Positions 37,841 through 51,900 of a stretch of DNA of 64,000 nt are shown one piece after another. Below the pieces are notes generated by a model. The model did no database searches. It was given only the letters and a program-made list of their open reading frames with translations, and was not told the origin of the DNA. The DNA comes from Ceratopteris richardii (taxonomy: Eukaryota; Streptophyta; Polypodiopsida; Polypodiales; Pteridaceae), in contig CM035414.1 of assembly GCA_020310875.1 (NCBI GenBank), positions 199,333,260 to 199,397,259 of the forward strand, given 5' to 3'. Positions within the stretch are counted from its first letter, which is position 1, and the number at the start of each line of letters is the position of its first letter. The translations under genes and the position numbers were made by a program.

Positions 37841-39790
37841 CACAAGAGAGTAGATGGCATTTACTCTTGCAGACAAGCTATGACGCTCACCATGGAAAAT
37901 TGGTGGCTACTTCCTATCGAAAGTGTGTACCTAGAGTCAAGTCTAGCAACAATGTGTAGCTAGAGTCAAGTCTACCAAGAGGCGCATTGCAGCAAACTAA
38001 CCGACTTTCCAGATCGAGGATGGGGGTTTCTATCTGAACGAGGTGCAGCTATGGCGCTTAAATACACACAATTACACAACGACAATCAAACTTGATGATA
38101 GAGAGACAGTGACAGAGAGATTCATCGCGAGTGCAACTATTGTTCATGGCACTGACTTTTTAGTTTATGTTTTTTGGTTTTTACATAAGAGATGCCACAT
38201 CATCAATTCTCCCCCTCAAGCTCAAAATGATCTTGAATACAAAATAAAAGAAATACATATGTCCATAGAAGATGAAATAACATGAAATGAAATCTAAATA
38301 CAAACTAAAGCTTCTTAACTCCTAAAGCTTCTCTAAAGTAGGTGAACTTTTCTTTCGGAAGAGCTTTGGTGAAGATAGCTGCCCCTTGTTCTCCAGTGCT
38401 GATGTGGATTAGCTCCACCTCTCCTTCAATGACCTTCTCACGAACAAAGTGATAATGAACTTCTGGATTCTTTGATAGCATTATGTTGCTCACATTGTCA
38501 CAATAGATCATCACCTTTCCGTCGATGTAGACTCCCATGTCTTTGAGTAGGTACTTAATCCATGTTGCTTCACAAATGGTTGTGTAATGCCTCTATATTC
38601 AGCTTCGGTACTTGACAAAGTGACAGTTGGTTGCTTCTTACTACTCCAAATGATTGCACTTCCAAGTGAAAATAAAAATCCACTCCTTGACCTTTGATGC
38701 CATGACATTTCTTGCGCAGTCTGCATCTGTATATGCATATATACATGGCTGAACTTTTCTCTCATAAAACAAGCCGAAATTACATGTTCTTTTCACATAT
38801 CGCAATATGCTCCGCACTGCATCCAAGTGCACACTACATGGTTTATGCATAAATTGACTCAACAAACCAATTGCAAAACTCAAATCCGGTCTTGTCTTGG
38901 TTACATCAATCAAACTTCCAAATATTTTTCTATACATATTGGCATCATGCAAGTACTTTCCATCATCCATAAGCTTAACATTAGCATCAAGTGGCGTATC
39001 AACAAGTTTTCATGCACTTATACCAAATCTCTCAAGCATTTCTAGCATATAATTGCGTTGTATCATCCAAATTCCCTCTTTCATTGAAATTACTTCAATT
39101 CTCAAAAAGTATTTTAGCTCTCCCAAATCCGACATCAAAAATTCAGATTTTAGTTGCCTTTTCAAATCATCAATCCTCTTCTCATCGTTGCCAATAAATG
39201 GATCGTTTCGCTTCCTTGATTCCATACAAACAATTAATAATCAGCTTTCGATTGCATAAATTTCAGATCCAACAACTTCTTAGTGAATCGTTCACACCAT
39301 GCTCTTGGAGCTTGTTTCAAACCATAAAGCGCTTTCTTTAACTTATATACATAGTTAGGATACTTTGGATGTACATCACCTTCTAGTTGCTGCATATAGA
39401 CTTCCTCATGTAATTTGCCACTCAAAAATGCATTCTTAAGATCCATTTGATACGATTTCCAATTGTTCATAGCAGTCCATGCAATTACGCTTTTCACTAT
39501 TGTCATTTTCACCATTGGACTAAATGTTTCATCATAATCCAATCCATATACTTATGCATATCCTTTTGCAACAAAACGTGCTTTAAATCATTCCAATGAA
39601 CCATCACTTTTGCACTTCACTTTGTATACCTATTTACATCCAATAACTTTCTTATTCAATGGCAATTTCACTAATTCTCATGTATCATTCTTCTTCAATG
39701 CATTCATCTCATCATCCATTGCTTTACACCAATCTTCACTTTGTGATGCATCATGAAAATTCTTTGGTTCCTCATGCTTAGTAGGGATCT
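37841..39790 (-). mobile_element. Ty1/copia fossil: RT, RNase H and 3' LTR remnant
   Basis: Reverse transcriptase at about 39000-39700 (LDYDETFSPMVKM, DLKNAFLSG, ALYGLKQAPRAW) and RNase H at about 38330-38970 (TRPDLSFAIGLLSQFMHKP, STEAEYRG). A polypurine tract with GAGGGGGAGAAT on the - strand at about 38200 is followed by a TG-starting LTR remnant. It is a heavily broken, old copy with about ten breaks. Its upstream side joins a Ty3 gag-protease fossil near 39790. Confidence 0.82.
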
Positions 39791-41335
39791 TTCGACATTA
39801 AGTTGATTTCAGACCCGTGACTGATAAGAGCGATGACTAGTGTAGTGATTTTATCTAATCGCTCGAATGTCTCAGTCGTGGCTCAAGCCCAATGATCTCT
39901 AGTATAATGACTTAAAGGAGTTATATCTGGAGAATTTTGCTCCAAAAATATTTCCTCATGTGTGTATGGTTGCATGTTAGTTTCAGTTTGTTCAAATGTA
40001 CTTTTCAGTTCTTGTACTTGTGCTTGCACGGCTCGAGCAGGTGTCTCTTCATCCATCTTCTCAGCTTCTTACGTGTCGACAATTGGCTGTTGTTTTCTCC
40101 TTAAGAGATCGATTATTACTTCTACAAATTCACGTTTAGCTATTCCCAGCAATTCTCCTCGTGTAACTTCAATTACACTATCAAGCACTCTTTTCTCATG
40201 AACTTTTTTAAATCCGTGGCTTGCTCAATGTGCCATTTTACCATGTATGATGAGTTTTTTACTCTTCCTTGACCTCTCCTTGCGGGTTTCATCTCTTCAT
40301 CCTGAAGAGGATTATTAACTTGAGTAGGAACTCGCATCTCAGCAGAAGTAGGGTTTTGAACTTAAGTCGAGATTTGATTTGCTTGGATTATTGTTGGTTG
40401 TAATAGTGGAATTAGTTGAGTGGGTTGATTTGTTTGTATTGGTTGGGATTTTGATTTGGTGTTTGAGATTGTTCTTGTGAAGCTTCTACTTGACGCCTGG
40501 TTCTCCTTTTCTTTTCTTCACCCTCATTGGTTCTCCTTTTTTCTCTTCCACTACCATGGCATGCTCCATTGAAGAGCATAAATAAGTAACAAGTGAGAGA
40601 GTATCTATAGGATCATCCCATCTGATTACACCTCAGATCTCATTGCTTGCGAACTTTAAAATCTCATGATGCATCTTCCCCCGATCTAGGGACTTTATTA
40701 CTTTAGACCATGCTTCTGTGTCACTATTTTCATCAATCACTTGACAGTCCTATGTAGATGTATGAGATGTTGAAGCAACATTACCAGAAGTGCCACGGAA
40801 AAACACTCTCATGCCTTCGTGACCAAAATTAATGTTTACTTTTTCTCCAATCTTCGAGTTATAAATCATCTTCTCCTTTATGAACACTAGGTTCTTAGCC
40901 AATGCTTCTTTGAAGCTCTCACACGAGTATCTATTGTGCCCCAAGGAGTCACACCAGATGCACCTTTTAATTTAAGGACCTTTTGGAGCTTTATTGTTAG
41001 TTGCTTGCAGAGATTGGGACTCCATCATCTGCTTAACACTCTGGATTGTGAGATCACTAAACCTTTTAAACATTTATTCCATGGTGTTGGGAGTCACAAT
41101 ATCCTTCCCAATCAGTGGATTAACCTGAGCATTTGGGGTAGGTTAATGTGTAACATGTATATGCTCTTCTTGTAAGTCCTCCTGCCAATCTTGCATGAAC
41201 TTTTCCATAGCCATTCATCACGTGGTCAGAGCAGTTCATGACTATCTAGACTCATCACAAGAACATGTAAATTGGCAAAGAAGACATTGTAACTATGAAG
41301 CTCCATAGTTCATTTTGAAAATTCAAGAATTCCTC
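39790..41335 (-). mobile_element. Ty3/gypsy gag-protease fossil
   Basis: A zinc knuckle CIWCDSLGHNRYSC at about 40920-40965, followed downstream by a Pro/Gln/Asn-rich linker and the retropepsin-like HGSEINLM near 39820. It is heavily broken. It ends abruptly at the Copia fossil, so one element was inserted into or recombined with the other. Confidence 0.6.
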
Positions 41336-43930
41336 ATCATATCTCTGCTAGTTCTAGTGTTGGAAACAAAAACTAGCACTCCAGTAAATCATTGAGGTTT
41401 ACGAGGTTCACGAGCCAAACTTGAATGCTTTGTGCAATAACCAATACGGATCCCACTTGTGTTCTTGTGGATTACTCATGTATTTTTTGAGGAACCAAAG
41501 TTGATAGATACATATCTCCCGAAAGCCTTCATGCATCAGCATTCTTCCATGACTTTCCTCCCCAATCTCCATCCTCCCCGAAGTCATTCCTCAACACTAG
41601 CAAAAGATGCTTTCCTTCCTTTTTTGTTATGTGAAGCAGCCCCTCCACTTGTCAACAAGCCCCTCTCTTTTTCCTCGAGTTGTAGTATCTTCCACGTATA
41701 TGAATCTGCAAGTTTCTTTTTATGAACATCACAAAGCTGACCGAGCCCATCAAATCTGATGAGAACCCCCTGAATGAAGGAGATCAGAGAAGTGTCATTC
41801 TCCCTTCTAATTCATTCAACTTGCCTTTTCCTTCTCCACGTGAACCTTCCATTCTCGTAAATGCCATATATATTCCATACCAAAAACAAACAGCGCATAT
41901 TAACTACAAAAACATCCCTATATTCCTATATTAACTACAAAAACATCCCTTTACAAAAACAACGCATATATTCCTTTAGGTTTCTATACAACCATGCAAA
42001 AACATCCCTATATTCCCTTAATAGAGCTACAAGTTCCACTTCTTCTTTTGCACTTAAGTTTTCTCCTATATATGCACATCGCTCTTCGTTCTCTTCAATG
42101 GCGACTATGATTTTTTTGGTCTTTTCTTTATTATCATATGCTTCTCTTGTGATGGCCTCTCTCTTTGGCATTCGTACCAACACCTTTCGGTCCTCAAATT
42201 CATATTTCTTGAAGTTTTCAGGTACTTTAAACAATGACTCCTCCTCTTCTTGTTTCACTACTTTTCTTTTCTTTTTCTTTTGACTACCATCTTAATGCTT
42301 GTGAGAGGTTCTTCTTTTTTTTTGGTTAAATACTCCTACATCTTCTAGATAATGATTCTAGATCATCTTCATTCTCTTCTTCTTCTATGACATCACTAGG
42401 GTCACATTCTTCTAGTAAGGGCTCACACATGAACACAGAGATATCATAACCCTCCTCATCATAATGAGGTGTCCATTGTTCTTCATTGACAGCAATGTCC
42501 ATGGTGGCTAAGATTTTTGCACAACCATGAGGCTCAAATTCCTCATCTAGAAAGAGCAATGGTGTGTAGGTTGGGTCTCTAACTGGTTTATCTCCTAGGG
42601 GGGTTCCTTCTTCTCTTTTTCTTAAGTGTCTTTCCTCTTCCTCTGTGACTTTTGCACATCCACAAGTGAGTATCTTCATGCATCCAGGATGGATCAAGAG
42701 AACTTTCAAAATGCATAGAGATTGAAAATTATGGGGCATTATGGATAGGATTCCACTATAGAGGTGGTACATCTCTGAAGGTATAATCCTTTAGATTGAC
42801 TTGGTGGTGACCCTTAAGTGTTGCAAGTACAAGGAGTTGGTCCCCAATCTTGTACTATTTGCAGTTGTTGTAGGAAGTGTCTTCCTAGGATCATTTAATA
42901 GACATTATTTTTTCCAAAGTCACATATAGAAAAGGTGTGCTCAAACTCTACACCACAAGCGGTTAGATATATCCCTTCTAGCAATCCTATAGGTCTTACA
43001 ATATGGCCATTAGCCATTTGGAGCTTCATTCTAGTTGGTCTTAATGTAGGTTTTCCCCATTGCTTCATAAGGAGGTGGTTGTAATCACATCACCAACACC
43101 TGAATCTAAGATGGCTTTGGTTGTGTAACCTTGGTAGGTTATGGGAAGATATGTATTACCTTATTCACCTTCACTCATGTCTCCTATTTTGTCTAATTGT
43201 ATCTATGGTGTTTTCTGCTTAGAGCATGCTTTTGACATATTGGAACCAAGTTCTAGAACGTGATTTGCCACATGTTTCCATAGCTCAGGTTTTACCTTGA
43301 GTAGCTCTTCTAAAGTGAGATGACATTGAACCTTAGTGTTCTTCATGCCTTCAATGTTTCTTGGAACCACCGAGTCTTCATTTCTTACCAATATTGTGGG
43401 AGCTCTTATCTGAAGAGGTTCAGATTCCCATGGGCCCATGAATTGTGGCAACTCTTGTAAAGAATTAGATTCAAAATCTAATATTTCTTCTTCTTGGTGC
43501 TCTACTTAGTCTCCATAAATGGATGGAATGTTTTCGGGAAATTGATCATGAAGGTCATCAAATTCAGGAATAGGAGGGGGATTATTCTTCTCCTTGGGCC
43601 ATTTCTCTCTTGTATTTCCCGCAAGAAATCTTGAGAGTATTGTTGAATTGAAAGGGGTGCTCCACCATCCAAGGAATCAATAACATAAGCTTTTGTTGGT
43701 GGTGAGCTTTCTCTTTCAACCACTAGTTGAGCTCTGAAGGTAAAGAAACTTGCAGCTTGTTTACCAATTGCTCTAATCTTTCTAATAAGCCCTGGAAATG
43801 CAAACCTGGTTTGAAAGAATTTTTCTGATTGAACAATTGATTGGCCTTGGGCATAGTATGAGCTAGCTCTAACATTTTCATGGAAATTTTGGTCCGTTCA
43901 ATCTCTAAATCTGCTCTATTGTAGGTGTCC
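41336..43930 (-). mobile_element. Ty3/gypsy fossil: gag-like, protease, start of RT
   Basis: The protease region near 42950-43110 has an AILDSGVGD-type site, followed by an acidic linker (about 42330-42770) and ENLSAKEEVELVALLREYRDVFAW-type residues near 42000, the start of a Ty3 RT. The same order and similar words occur at 60860-64000, so both belong to one family. Many breaks; old. Confidence 0.65.
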
Positions 43931-46900
43931 ATCATCTCCACATGGGATAGAATGACCTCTAGGGCAAAGTCTGATACATCTGTCTCTAGGAGGAAGGTCT
44001 TGCTGGGATCGAGATGAACTAGAATTGGAGCGGTAGTGAATGCTGATTTCAAGGTCTGAAAGGCTTTTTTTGCTTCTTCGATGAATGAGAATTTTGAGTT
44101 TCTTGTAAGCTTGGTAAGAGGTGTCACTATCTTGGAGCAATCTCTGATAAATATCTTGTAAAAATTGGCAAACCGTAGAAAACATTGTATATCTTGAACA
44201 CATGAAGGTGGTTGCCAATCAAGGATTGTCTCAATCTTCTTAGGGTCCATAAAGATCCCTTCCTCTGATACAATGTACCCTAAAAACTCCACTTTTGTCT
44301 GATGTAGAGAGCACTTCTCCATTTTTGCATATAAACCTTTTTCTCTTAGTTTCTCTAGGACTTTTTTTACATGATATTCATGATCCTCTAGATTTTTGGA
44401 GAATATCAAGATATCGTCGAGGTATGTTACCAATAAATCATCTAAATACACCCAAAAGATATCATTCATCATATGCTGAAAGACAACTGGAGCATTTGTG
44501 AGACCAAATGGCATAACTACATATTGAAAGTGCCCACACCTTGTTCAAATTTTTTCTACAGTTCGTCTTCTTCTCTGATCCTGACAAGATTGTAAGCTCC
44601 TCGAAGGTCAATCTTTTTTTGTTAAGAACTTTTCTTTTTCAAGGTGTTCCAAGAGCTCTGATATAAGTGGTAGAGGATATATATTCTTTATTGTGACTTT
44701 ATTCAACCCATAATTTTCTACACACATTCAAAGAGTCCCATCCTTCTTCTTTACATATACGATAGGGGCTCTTGTAGGAGACTTTGAGTGTTTGATAAAC
44801 CCCTTGGCTAGATTCTCATCAATATTCTTAAGTAATTCTGTAAGTTCTTGTGGGGATAGTCTATAGATTTGTCTGAGGGGTGGTTGTGCTCCCTCTTGAA
44901 GTTATGTGGCACAATCATAATGTCTATGCTCTAGGAGGATATTTGCATTCTTCTTTTCAAAAACATCTTCAAAATCTTGGCATTGGTCGGATGGCTTCAC
45001 TAAATCATCTTTCTTGGGCTCTTGAGTTGGTATGGCAAAGATCATATATGTCGGTTCCTTCCTTACAACATGTATGAAGGCTTTGGCTGTGTTGGTGCAA
45101 GGAAATCAATAATTGAAGTTTTGATGAAGTTTTGAAGTCAAGGATTGAAGAAAAGATCAAGTTATGAAGCATGAAGAAAGCATATGTTCAGAGAATGAAG
45201 ATGTGTATACATATATACATTAATTTAGAGTTAGCTCATTTATACTTTTGTATGTTTATGATCTTGTACATATTTGCCTATATATACAAGGAAAAATGTC
45301 GGGGAAAATATGAGAGAGTGTGAGAGAACAAGAATTGATGAGAATTAGAAGTTATTAGACACTTGTAAAGTGAGTAAGATAGCTCTCTCATCCAGATGTA
45401 AAACTTTTCAGTAATGAAGAAAAGTTGCACCCGATTTTTTTGTGTGTTCTCCTTCTGTGTTTGATCATTTCAAGAATCCTTTTGTAGGTGTCTAATTCCA
45501 TAGTTAATGAGTCTATGGTTAAAGTTTGAGAACCTAATTGTAAACAGCTTGTGAGAATTATGAGTAGGAACATTCATATGTGAGGAAGTGTTGAGTGTCT
45601 TCTGAAACAGGCACAATCCCGATGGTCAAAGAAATGGTCAGTTCTCAACGCAGAGTGTAAAGTTTTGCATAAATCAAGAGTCAAAATCTAAGTTGGAAGG
45701 TAAGCCATCTATGGCTAAAAGCATTTGCATAAACGGGTTCTAGCTTGGGAGAACCAAGCTTTAGAAGTTGTAGGTGTCAAACACGACTGTAAAGAATTAT
45801 AGTTTTAGACATAGGTAACTTGTTGAGATCATTTCTCAAGATCTGCTGAGTCTTTTCAAATGATTTAACTTGGAGGTGGTGTGCAAACTATAGAAAACAC
45901 ATTGTACAAATTTTTATCAAAAACTTTACACATTTGATAAGTCAATGAATGAGTTATGTGCAGAAGACTTTCTGTGTAGACATCTTCTTCACAGTTTGTT
46001 CAAGATTTTGGTAGTTGAGTATTGATCCTCCAAATTGGTGAAGGTTTTAAGTTATTCTTGATATAGAGGTGCTCTAACTTCAAGGATAACTTGTTCTTTT
46101 GGAGATTAACACTCTCCATTGGTGGTATCAGAGCACGAAGCATCAAAATTGAAGAAAGGAGGACCCCAACTACTGCAGTTATAAAGAATTCAACATTTCA
46201 AGATACAAAAGGTGAAAGCTTGAAAGCAAAGCTTGAGAAGGAGGACATAAGATATCAAGGAAGACAAAAGGAACTTCATTCGAAGCAAAGGTACACTTAT
46301 TTCTTATAAAGTTTGAAGAATTTATTACACAGGTGAAGAAAGGATGGGAGATTCTCTTCAGATAGAGAAATTGGATAGTGAGAATTATCCAAAATGGTCA
46401 ATGAGGATGGAAGCTCATCTTATGAGCAAAGACTTGATAGGTTATATCACAGGTGAAGAAGAAAAGCCTCAGTTTAGAGATCCTAGTGTTCCATCTAGGG
46501 ATGAATTGTCAGATTTGAAGACTTGGATGAAGAGAGATGCTCAAGCTAGGAGCATTATCTATATGGGAGTTAATGACTACTTGTTATCTCACATTAGAGG
46601 TCTTGAAAGTGTAAGTGATATATGGAATGCTTTGGAGGAGCATTTCCAAAACACCACAAAGTCCAAGAAGGCATCCTTATGGGCAAAATTTACCACATTC
46701 AAGAAGAAGGCCTCTCAATCCATTTCAGATTATGTAACAAGGATGAAGGACATTGCAGATGCATTAGGAGCAGTTGATGAAGATATTGAGGAGGATAAAT
46801 TGGTAAGGAAAATCCTCATGCTTCTTCAGAAGTATTGAGGAGTTCTTCATAAGTATTGGAATTCCATGCTTCTTTACCAATCCCTCATCAATGAAACATG

Positions 46901-47640
46901 AGGAGGCTCCCGAATCTACTAGATCTATCAGGGAAAGGGTCTTCTTAGGCATAATTAACTTGACATGGGCAAGACATGTTTCTACATGTCTGGCTAGAAT
47001 ATGAGACCCTTTCTTATATCATGGTGTGGATGTACGGTCTCTTTTACAATTGGCATTCGTTGTTTCCCTGTTGTACAAGGGTGTTGCAACTTTGGAGTTC
47101 ATTCTCTTGTTGGGACAATTCTCTTGTTTATTCAAGAAAAACGGGAGTTGCATAGGATTTTGAGACAGTTCTTTGTGTCCCAGTGTTTTAGTTTTTTATT
47201 CATTCACACACTAAACATGTTATTATCTCTTGATCGGAGTATACTAAATTGAGACCTTAATATTAAGGAAACTTTTATTATAAATGGGGCATCAAGGTTG
47301 GGATCAAACTTAAGAAGTTAACATAGTAAGCACTATAAATGGGACTTTAACTCCCAAATTTCTTGAATATGCCTGAGGGTTTCCACAATAGATGTATAAC
47401 TTGTTATCCCTCCTTCTCTGTTTCTGTTGTCGTGTATGAGGTTGGAACCAAGTTACATCTATGTGCATAGGTTCGGGCATATACTCAATGGGTTGGAAGG
47501 GTTTCCATTGGCGAGGTATTCCTTCTACTTGTTTTTCTTGTTTCCTTTGAAAAAGGCGGTTATCACACTAAATAGCTTGGTTGATGTATTCATTCAATGT
47601 CTTAACCTCTAGCAATGATGTCATCAATGATATCAGTAAC
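43930..47640 (-). mobile_element. Ty3/gypsy fossil (chromovirus-like), split by a Copia insertion
   Basis: Reverse transcriptase at about 43930-44900 (MPFGLTNAPVVFQ, YLDDILIFSKN, KVEFLGYIVSEEGI, start of RNase H) and protease/gag at about 46815-47640 (LVDSGASSCFIDEGL with a zinc-knuckle-like stretch upstream). The two parts are separated by a + strand Copia LTR and gag piece at 45090-46815. Many breaks; older than the Copia insertion. Confidence 0.72.
45090..46815 (+). mobile_element. Ty1/copia 5' LTR plus partial gag, inserted in a Ty3 fossil
   Basis: The LTR starts TGTTGGTGCAAGG at 45090 and runs to about 46119. A tRNA-Met-type primer site, TGGTATCAGAGC, follows at 46123-46134. Gag begins at 46344 (LDSENYPKWSMRMEAHLMSK) and is cut off near 46815, where - strand Ty3 protease sequence resumes. 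The LTR and gag are clearly related to the Copia element at 54269-60666. The rest of the element is missing. Confidence 0.85.
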
Positions 47641-48290
47641 CTAAATAGGACCTCCAGATGTCAGAATTTAGCAAGTAGATGGTTGATCTTAGGGTTTTGG
47701 CACGTTTGAGATGCAATGGAAGCATTGGCTTCTCCTAATTCTGAACGAATCATGAGATATAGAAGTCACATGGAATCTAAGGTTCATGATGCTTTCCTTT
47801 GTCCATGACCCATCTATGGCAACCCACAAAGTAGATGGTTGATCTTAGGGTTTTGGCACGTTTGAGATGCAATGGAAGCATTGGCTTCTCCTAATTCTGA
47901 ACCAATTATGAGATATAGAAGTCACATGGAATCTAAGGTTCATGATGCTTTCCTTTGTCCATGACCCATCTATGGCAACCCACAATTTATGTTCTATGTT
48001 ACTTTCAAATTCCCTATTCTTCCATATGGATTTGAGACTACCATTTCTCTCCTCATCTTGCTTCTTCTTGCAATCTTTAATCGAATGACCCTTCTTTTCA
48101 CAATTGAAAACAACCTTTGGTGAACTTATTCTTATTTGGATTCTTCTTTGAACTATCAAAAGAGCCTTTTCCCTTTGAATTAGCTCAAAATTGTATGCAC
48201 AATCCCAAGAGACAATAGAGGAGGCTATAATGCTAATGGATCCAATCATTATAGAGGTTATCGGTTAGGAAACTACCACATAAGGTGATC
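47640..48290 (-). mobile_element. Ty1/copia gag-protease fragment
   Basis: A degenerate zinc knuckle (NCEKKGHSIKDCKKK) followed by LWVAIDGSWTKESIMN, the region where the Copia protease lies. It contains a recent 156-bp tandem duplication. Broken and short. Confidence 0.55.
47675..47986. repeat. 156-bp tandem duplication
   Basis: GTAGATGGTTGATCTTAGGG starts at 47675 and again at 47831. The two units differ at about two positions, so the duplication is much younger than the fossil it sits in. Confidence 0.95.
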
Positions 48291-48900
48291 AACAAGAGGC
48301 CTACCCACCTAGAGAATGCCCATATCCTCAAGATTCCCAATACCAGCCATACCATCAACAAAATCCTTTTGTTATGAGCATGGAGAAACTCATTTTGTAT
48401 AATAATTATGATGAGAACCCCGACAAAAGCAAAGCATCACTTGTTAACATGGTGATGACTATACCCCCTTACTCTATCAATGAAGGTCAGAAAGAAGTGA
48501 TAGCTTTGATACAACTCTTTATGAGCACAGAAGATAAGGCAAAAAATAATGATAAGAGCCAAAATGTGCTTGACCCATTAGGCTCAAAAATTGATGAGGA
48601 TCTTCCAAAGGGATAATCCACTAACAAATGTGAATACTTGAAGTAGCTTGATGAAGTAGAAATCTATGGTCACAAGTGTTAATATTTCGTCTAGCTAATC
48701 AGCATAGGACCAGCCCTTTACTCTTGAAAATTCAAATACACCTTTTGGGATTGCAATAAGTGCATGAATATCCACGGTATACTTTGAAACACTACTGAGA
48801 AATGATTGATGCAAAACAGATGAGTTTGCACATAGACTAGATCAATAGACTTGCTATTTTGTGTTGATTATACAACTTCAAACTCTTTGTACGGTTGGCC
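48291..48900. other. Unassigned stretch among retroelement fossils
   Basis: An 80-residue + strand frame at 48374-48616 (MSMEKLILYNNYDEN, then NEGQKEVIALIQLFMSTEDK) has no family I recognise. It may be a remnant of a structural gene of a retroelement. Nothing else is seen. Confidence 0.35.
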
Positions 48901-51900
48901 TGATTGCAATTAGTCAAATTTCTCTTAGAGGAAGGTCACATATAGGGTTGAGTAGCTGATATGCACAAGAAATGAATTTACCATCAATCAATGAGCTAGT
49001 TATGAGCTTAACTATGATTAGTGGTAATCCCAACTTCTCAAGGATGTGTAGAAATAGACCTAGAGACCATAGAGGTTCTATATTCTGCTTTAGTTGAGGA
49101 TAATGCAACTACTGGTTGCTTCTTCAAACTCCATGACACGAGCTTAGAACATGCAAATGCTGAAAATATTGAAGTACTTCCCCTATCATCCTTGGATCTT
49201 GCCCAATCTTTGTTTGCATATAGCTTTAGATCCAAATGTGATGAATGAGGATAGTATATACCTTCATTGATTGTGCCCTTGAGATACTTGAGCACTCTCT
49301 TAACTGCATCCATATGTGGTCTTCTTGGAGATCACATGAATTGGCTTAGCACTCCTTCACTATATGAAATGTCTACCCTTGTTTCGTACCATAGAACAAG
49401 CTACCGACAAAGGTTTGGTATTCTTTTATGTCTTCAATCTGCTCACCTTTATAAACGCTAAGTTTATGATTCATTTCCAATGGTGTACCTACGCGTTTAG
49501 CATTCTCTATCATGAGCCTTAGGAGTAAATCTTGAATGTACCTCCTTTGAATCAAGTACATCCCTTGATCTGTATATATGACCTCCATACTAAGAAAATG
49601 TGAGCTCTCCTAGATCATTGATTTGAACTCTTCTTCCATATGTTCTTTGATCCTTTTATTCCATTCAAATCATCAAATGTCATAATTATATCATCTACAT
49701 AAACACATAAATAGATGACTTCATTATGAATCCTCTTATTGAACAAAGAAGGGTTTGCATTGCTTGACTTGAAACCATATCTTGAAGATATGTTACGAAT
49801 ATGAAATTCCAAGCTCTACGAGCTTGTTTTAATCCATACAATGCCTTTATGAGTGTGCATACATAATTAGGATAATTAGGATTTCCAAACCTTGGGGGTT
49901 GTGACATGTATAACTCTTCACTAATCCACCCATTGAGAAAAGAATTCTTCACATCAAGTTGAAGTAGCTTCCAATTCCTTGCAGCTACTACACTAAGCAA
50001 GGTCTAGTGGGTGGTCATCTAGGCAACTGGTGAAAAGGTCTCCTCATAGTCTGTAATCTATGTTTGAGAAAATCTTTTAACAACCAATCTAGCTTTGTAC
50101 CTGCAAATTGATCCATCTGAATTTCTTTTCAACTTATAGACCCATCTACAACCTATTGCATTTTGATTTGTTTACATTCGAACTAATTCCCATGTTTCCA
50201 TTTCCTTCAAGGCCTCTATCTCCTCTTTCATGGGTTTCTCCTAATTAGTTTTACACTTAGCTTCTTCATATGTTGAAGGTTCACTTGAATTTGAGTTTTT
50301 GGCCAAATAACTAGGATGCTTTGTTACAAATGTAGAGTCACATCCATACCTTTCAGGTTGCTTTCTATCCCTTGTTGACCTTCTAGGAGTGTGTTTGGAA
50401 CGTTCCCCACATTCTTACATCTTGGCCTTTCCTCTTGATTTCTAGAGCTTATAGTCTCTTTCCTTCTCATCTTGATCATCGTTTGATTTGCTTCTTGAGT
50501 CTTGCACCTACGTAACATGCTTGCTACTTGATTGATGAAAATATGAACCAAGATCATAGTGTAAATTTACCTTTTTTTTCATCATCATACCATGATCTAT
50601 ATTCTTCAAATATAACATCCCTACTAGTGGTAAATTGCTTTGTGGATGGATTATAGATCCTGTAGCACATTTGAGTTGAATCATAGGCAATGAATACTGT
50701 CTTGGTTGCCCTTTCATCTAGTTTACCTCTAATTTGTGGAGGTACATGTACATATGCCAAACAACCAAAAACCTTGCAATGAACTAGAATTGGTTCTCTA
50801 CCATTCCAAGCTTCATAAGGGGTCATACCTTGAAGATATTTGGAAGAAATTGATGCACTAGATATAGAGCAATAGAAATTGCTTCTTCCCAACAATAATG
50901 TGGTAGATTCTTCTCTTCAAGCATTGTCCTTGCTGATCCAGCTAGGATCTTATTTCTCCTCTTTGCAATATCATTCCCTTTTGATTCCTTTTTGTTGAAA
51001 ATACTCATCCAATTCTTTTAAAAAGTATTCTCCCCCTTCATCAAATCTGAGTTTCTTCAATGATCTACTTGTATGATTCTGCACATGTGCTAGGTATTTT
51101 TCAAAGCATTCAAACACTTCACTTTTATTCTTGATAAAGTACAAAATTGTCCACCCACTATGATCATCAACAAAAGATACATAGTACCTTGAGCCAACTA
51201 ATGAAGGTTCTTGGCTTGGTCCCCACACATGAGTGTGTACTAAGTCTAGGAGATTGGTGTGGATGTAGCCTTTGTGGTCAAAAGGTTGTCTTTGTGCATT
51301 CCCAATTTCACAAGCATCACATCTATTGATTATGTGTTGCTTTGATATATTTGGCATCCCTAGAACACTCTAATCCCTATATCCTTCAAGGTTCTTTCAT
51401 TCATATGAGCAAGTCTCTTATACCACACTTCAAGCTTAGGTTTTTAGAACCAAAAATTGAATAGAGCTATATTCATGGTTTCTCCTACTTCAAAAGTAAA
51501 GAGTCTACCATTATTCTCACCTATGGCTATCTTCTTGAAGCCTTGACATGGAAATTTCACATAAGCTCCATGTTGGGTGAACCTAACTTGCAAGCCTTTT
51601 TCAATTATTTGACCTACACTTGTTAAATTTTTAGTGATAGTGGGTACATAGAGAACATTACTCAGAACATTTGTCATGTCGTTAGGACCTCTAACATTAC
51701 CAATCTTCACATTGTGCTTGGTAACATGCCTTGTTTGTACTTCATGCTTATGCTTTGGATTTTCCAAGTCACATGAAAGAGAAACACTGCCTACAACATG
51801 GTTTGAACAACAAGAATCTATATAGATCAGATGTTCGCTTTCTTTACCTTCTTTATGGCTCATATTCATTACTACTAATGAATCTTCATGTGATTGATCC

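Noticed and set aside
48374-48616. A short + strand gene (80 residues) among retroelement fossils
   Set aside because: No family is recognised, no splice or promoter context is visible, and it is surrounded by broken elements. It is noted only as an unassigned stretch.
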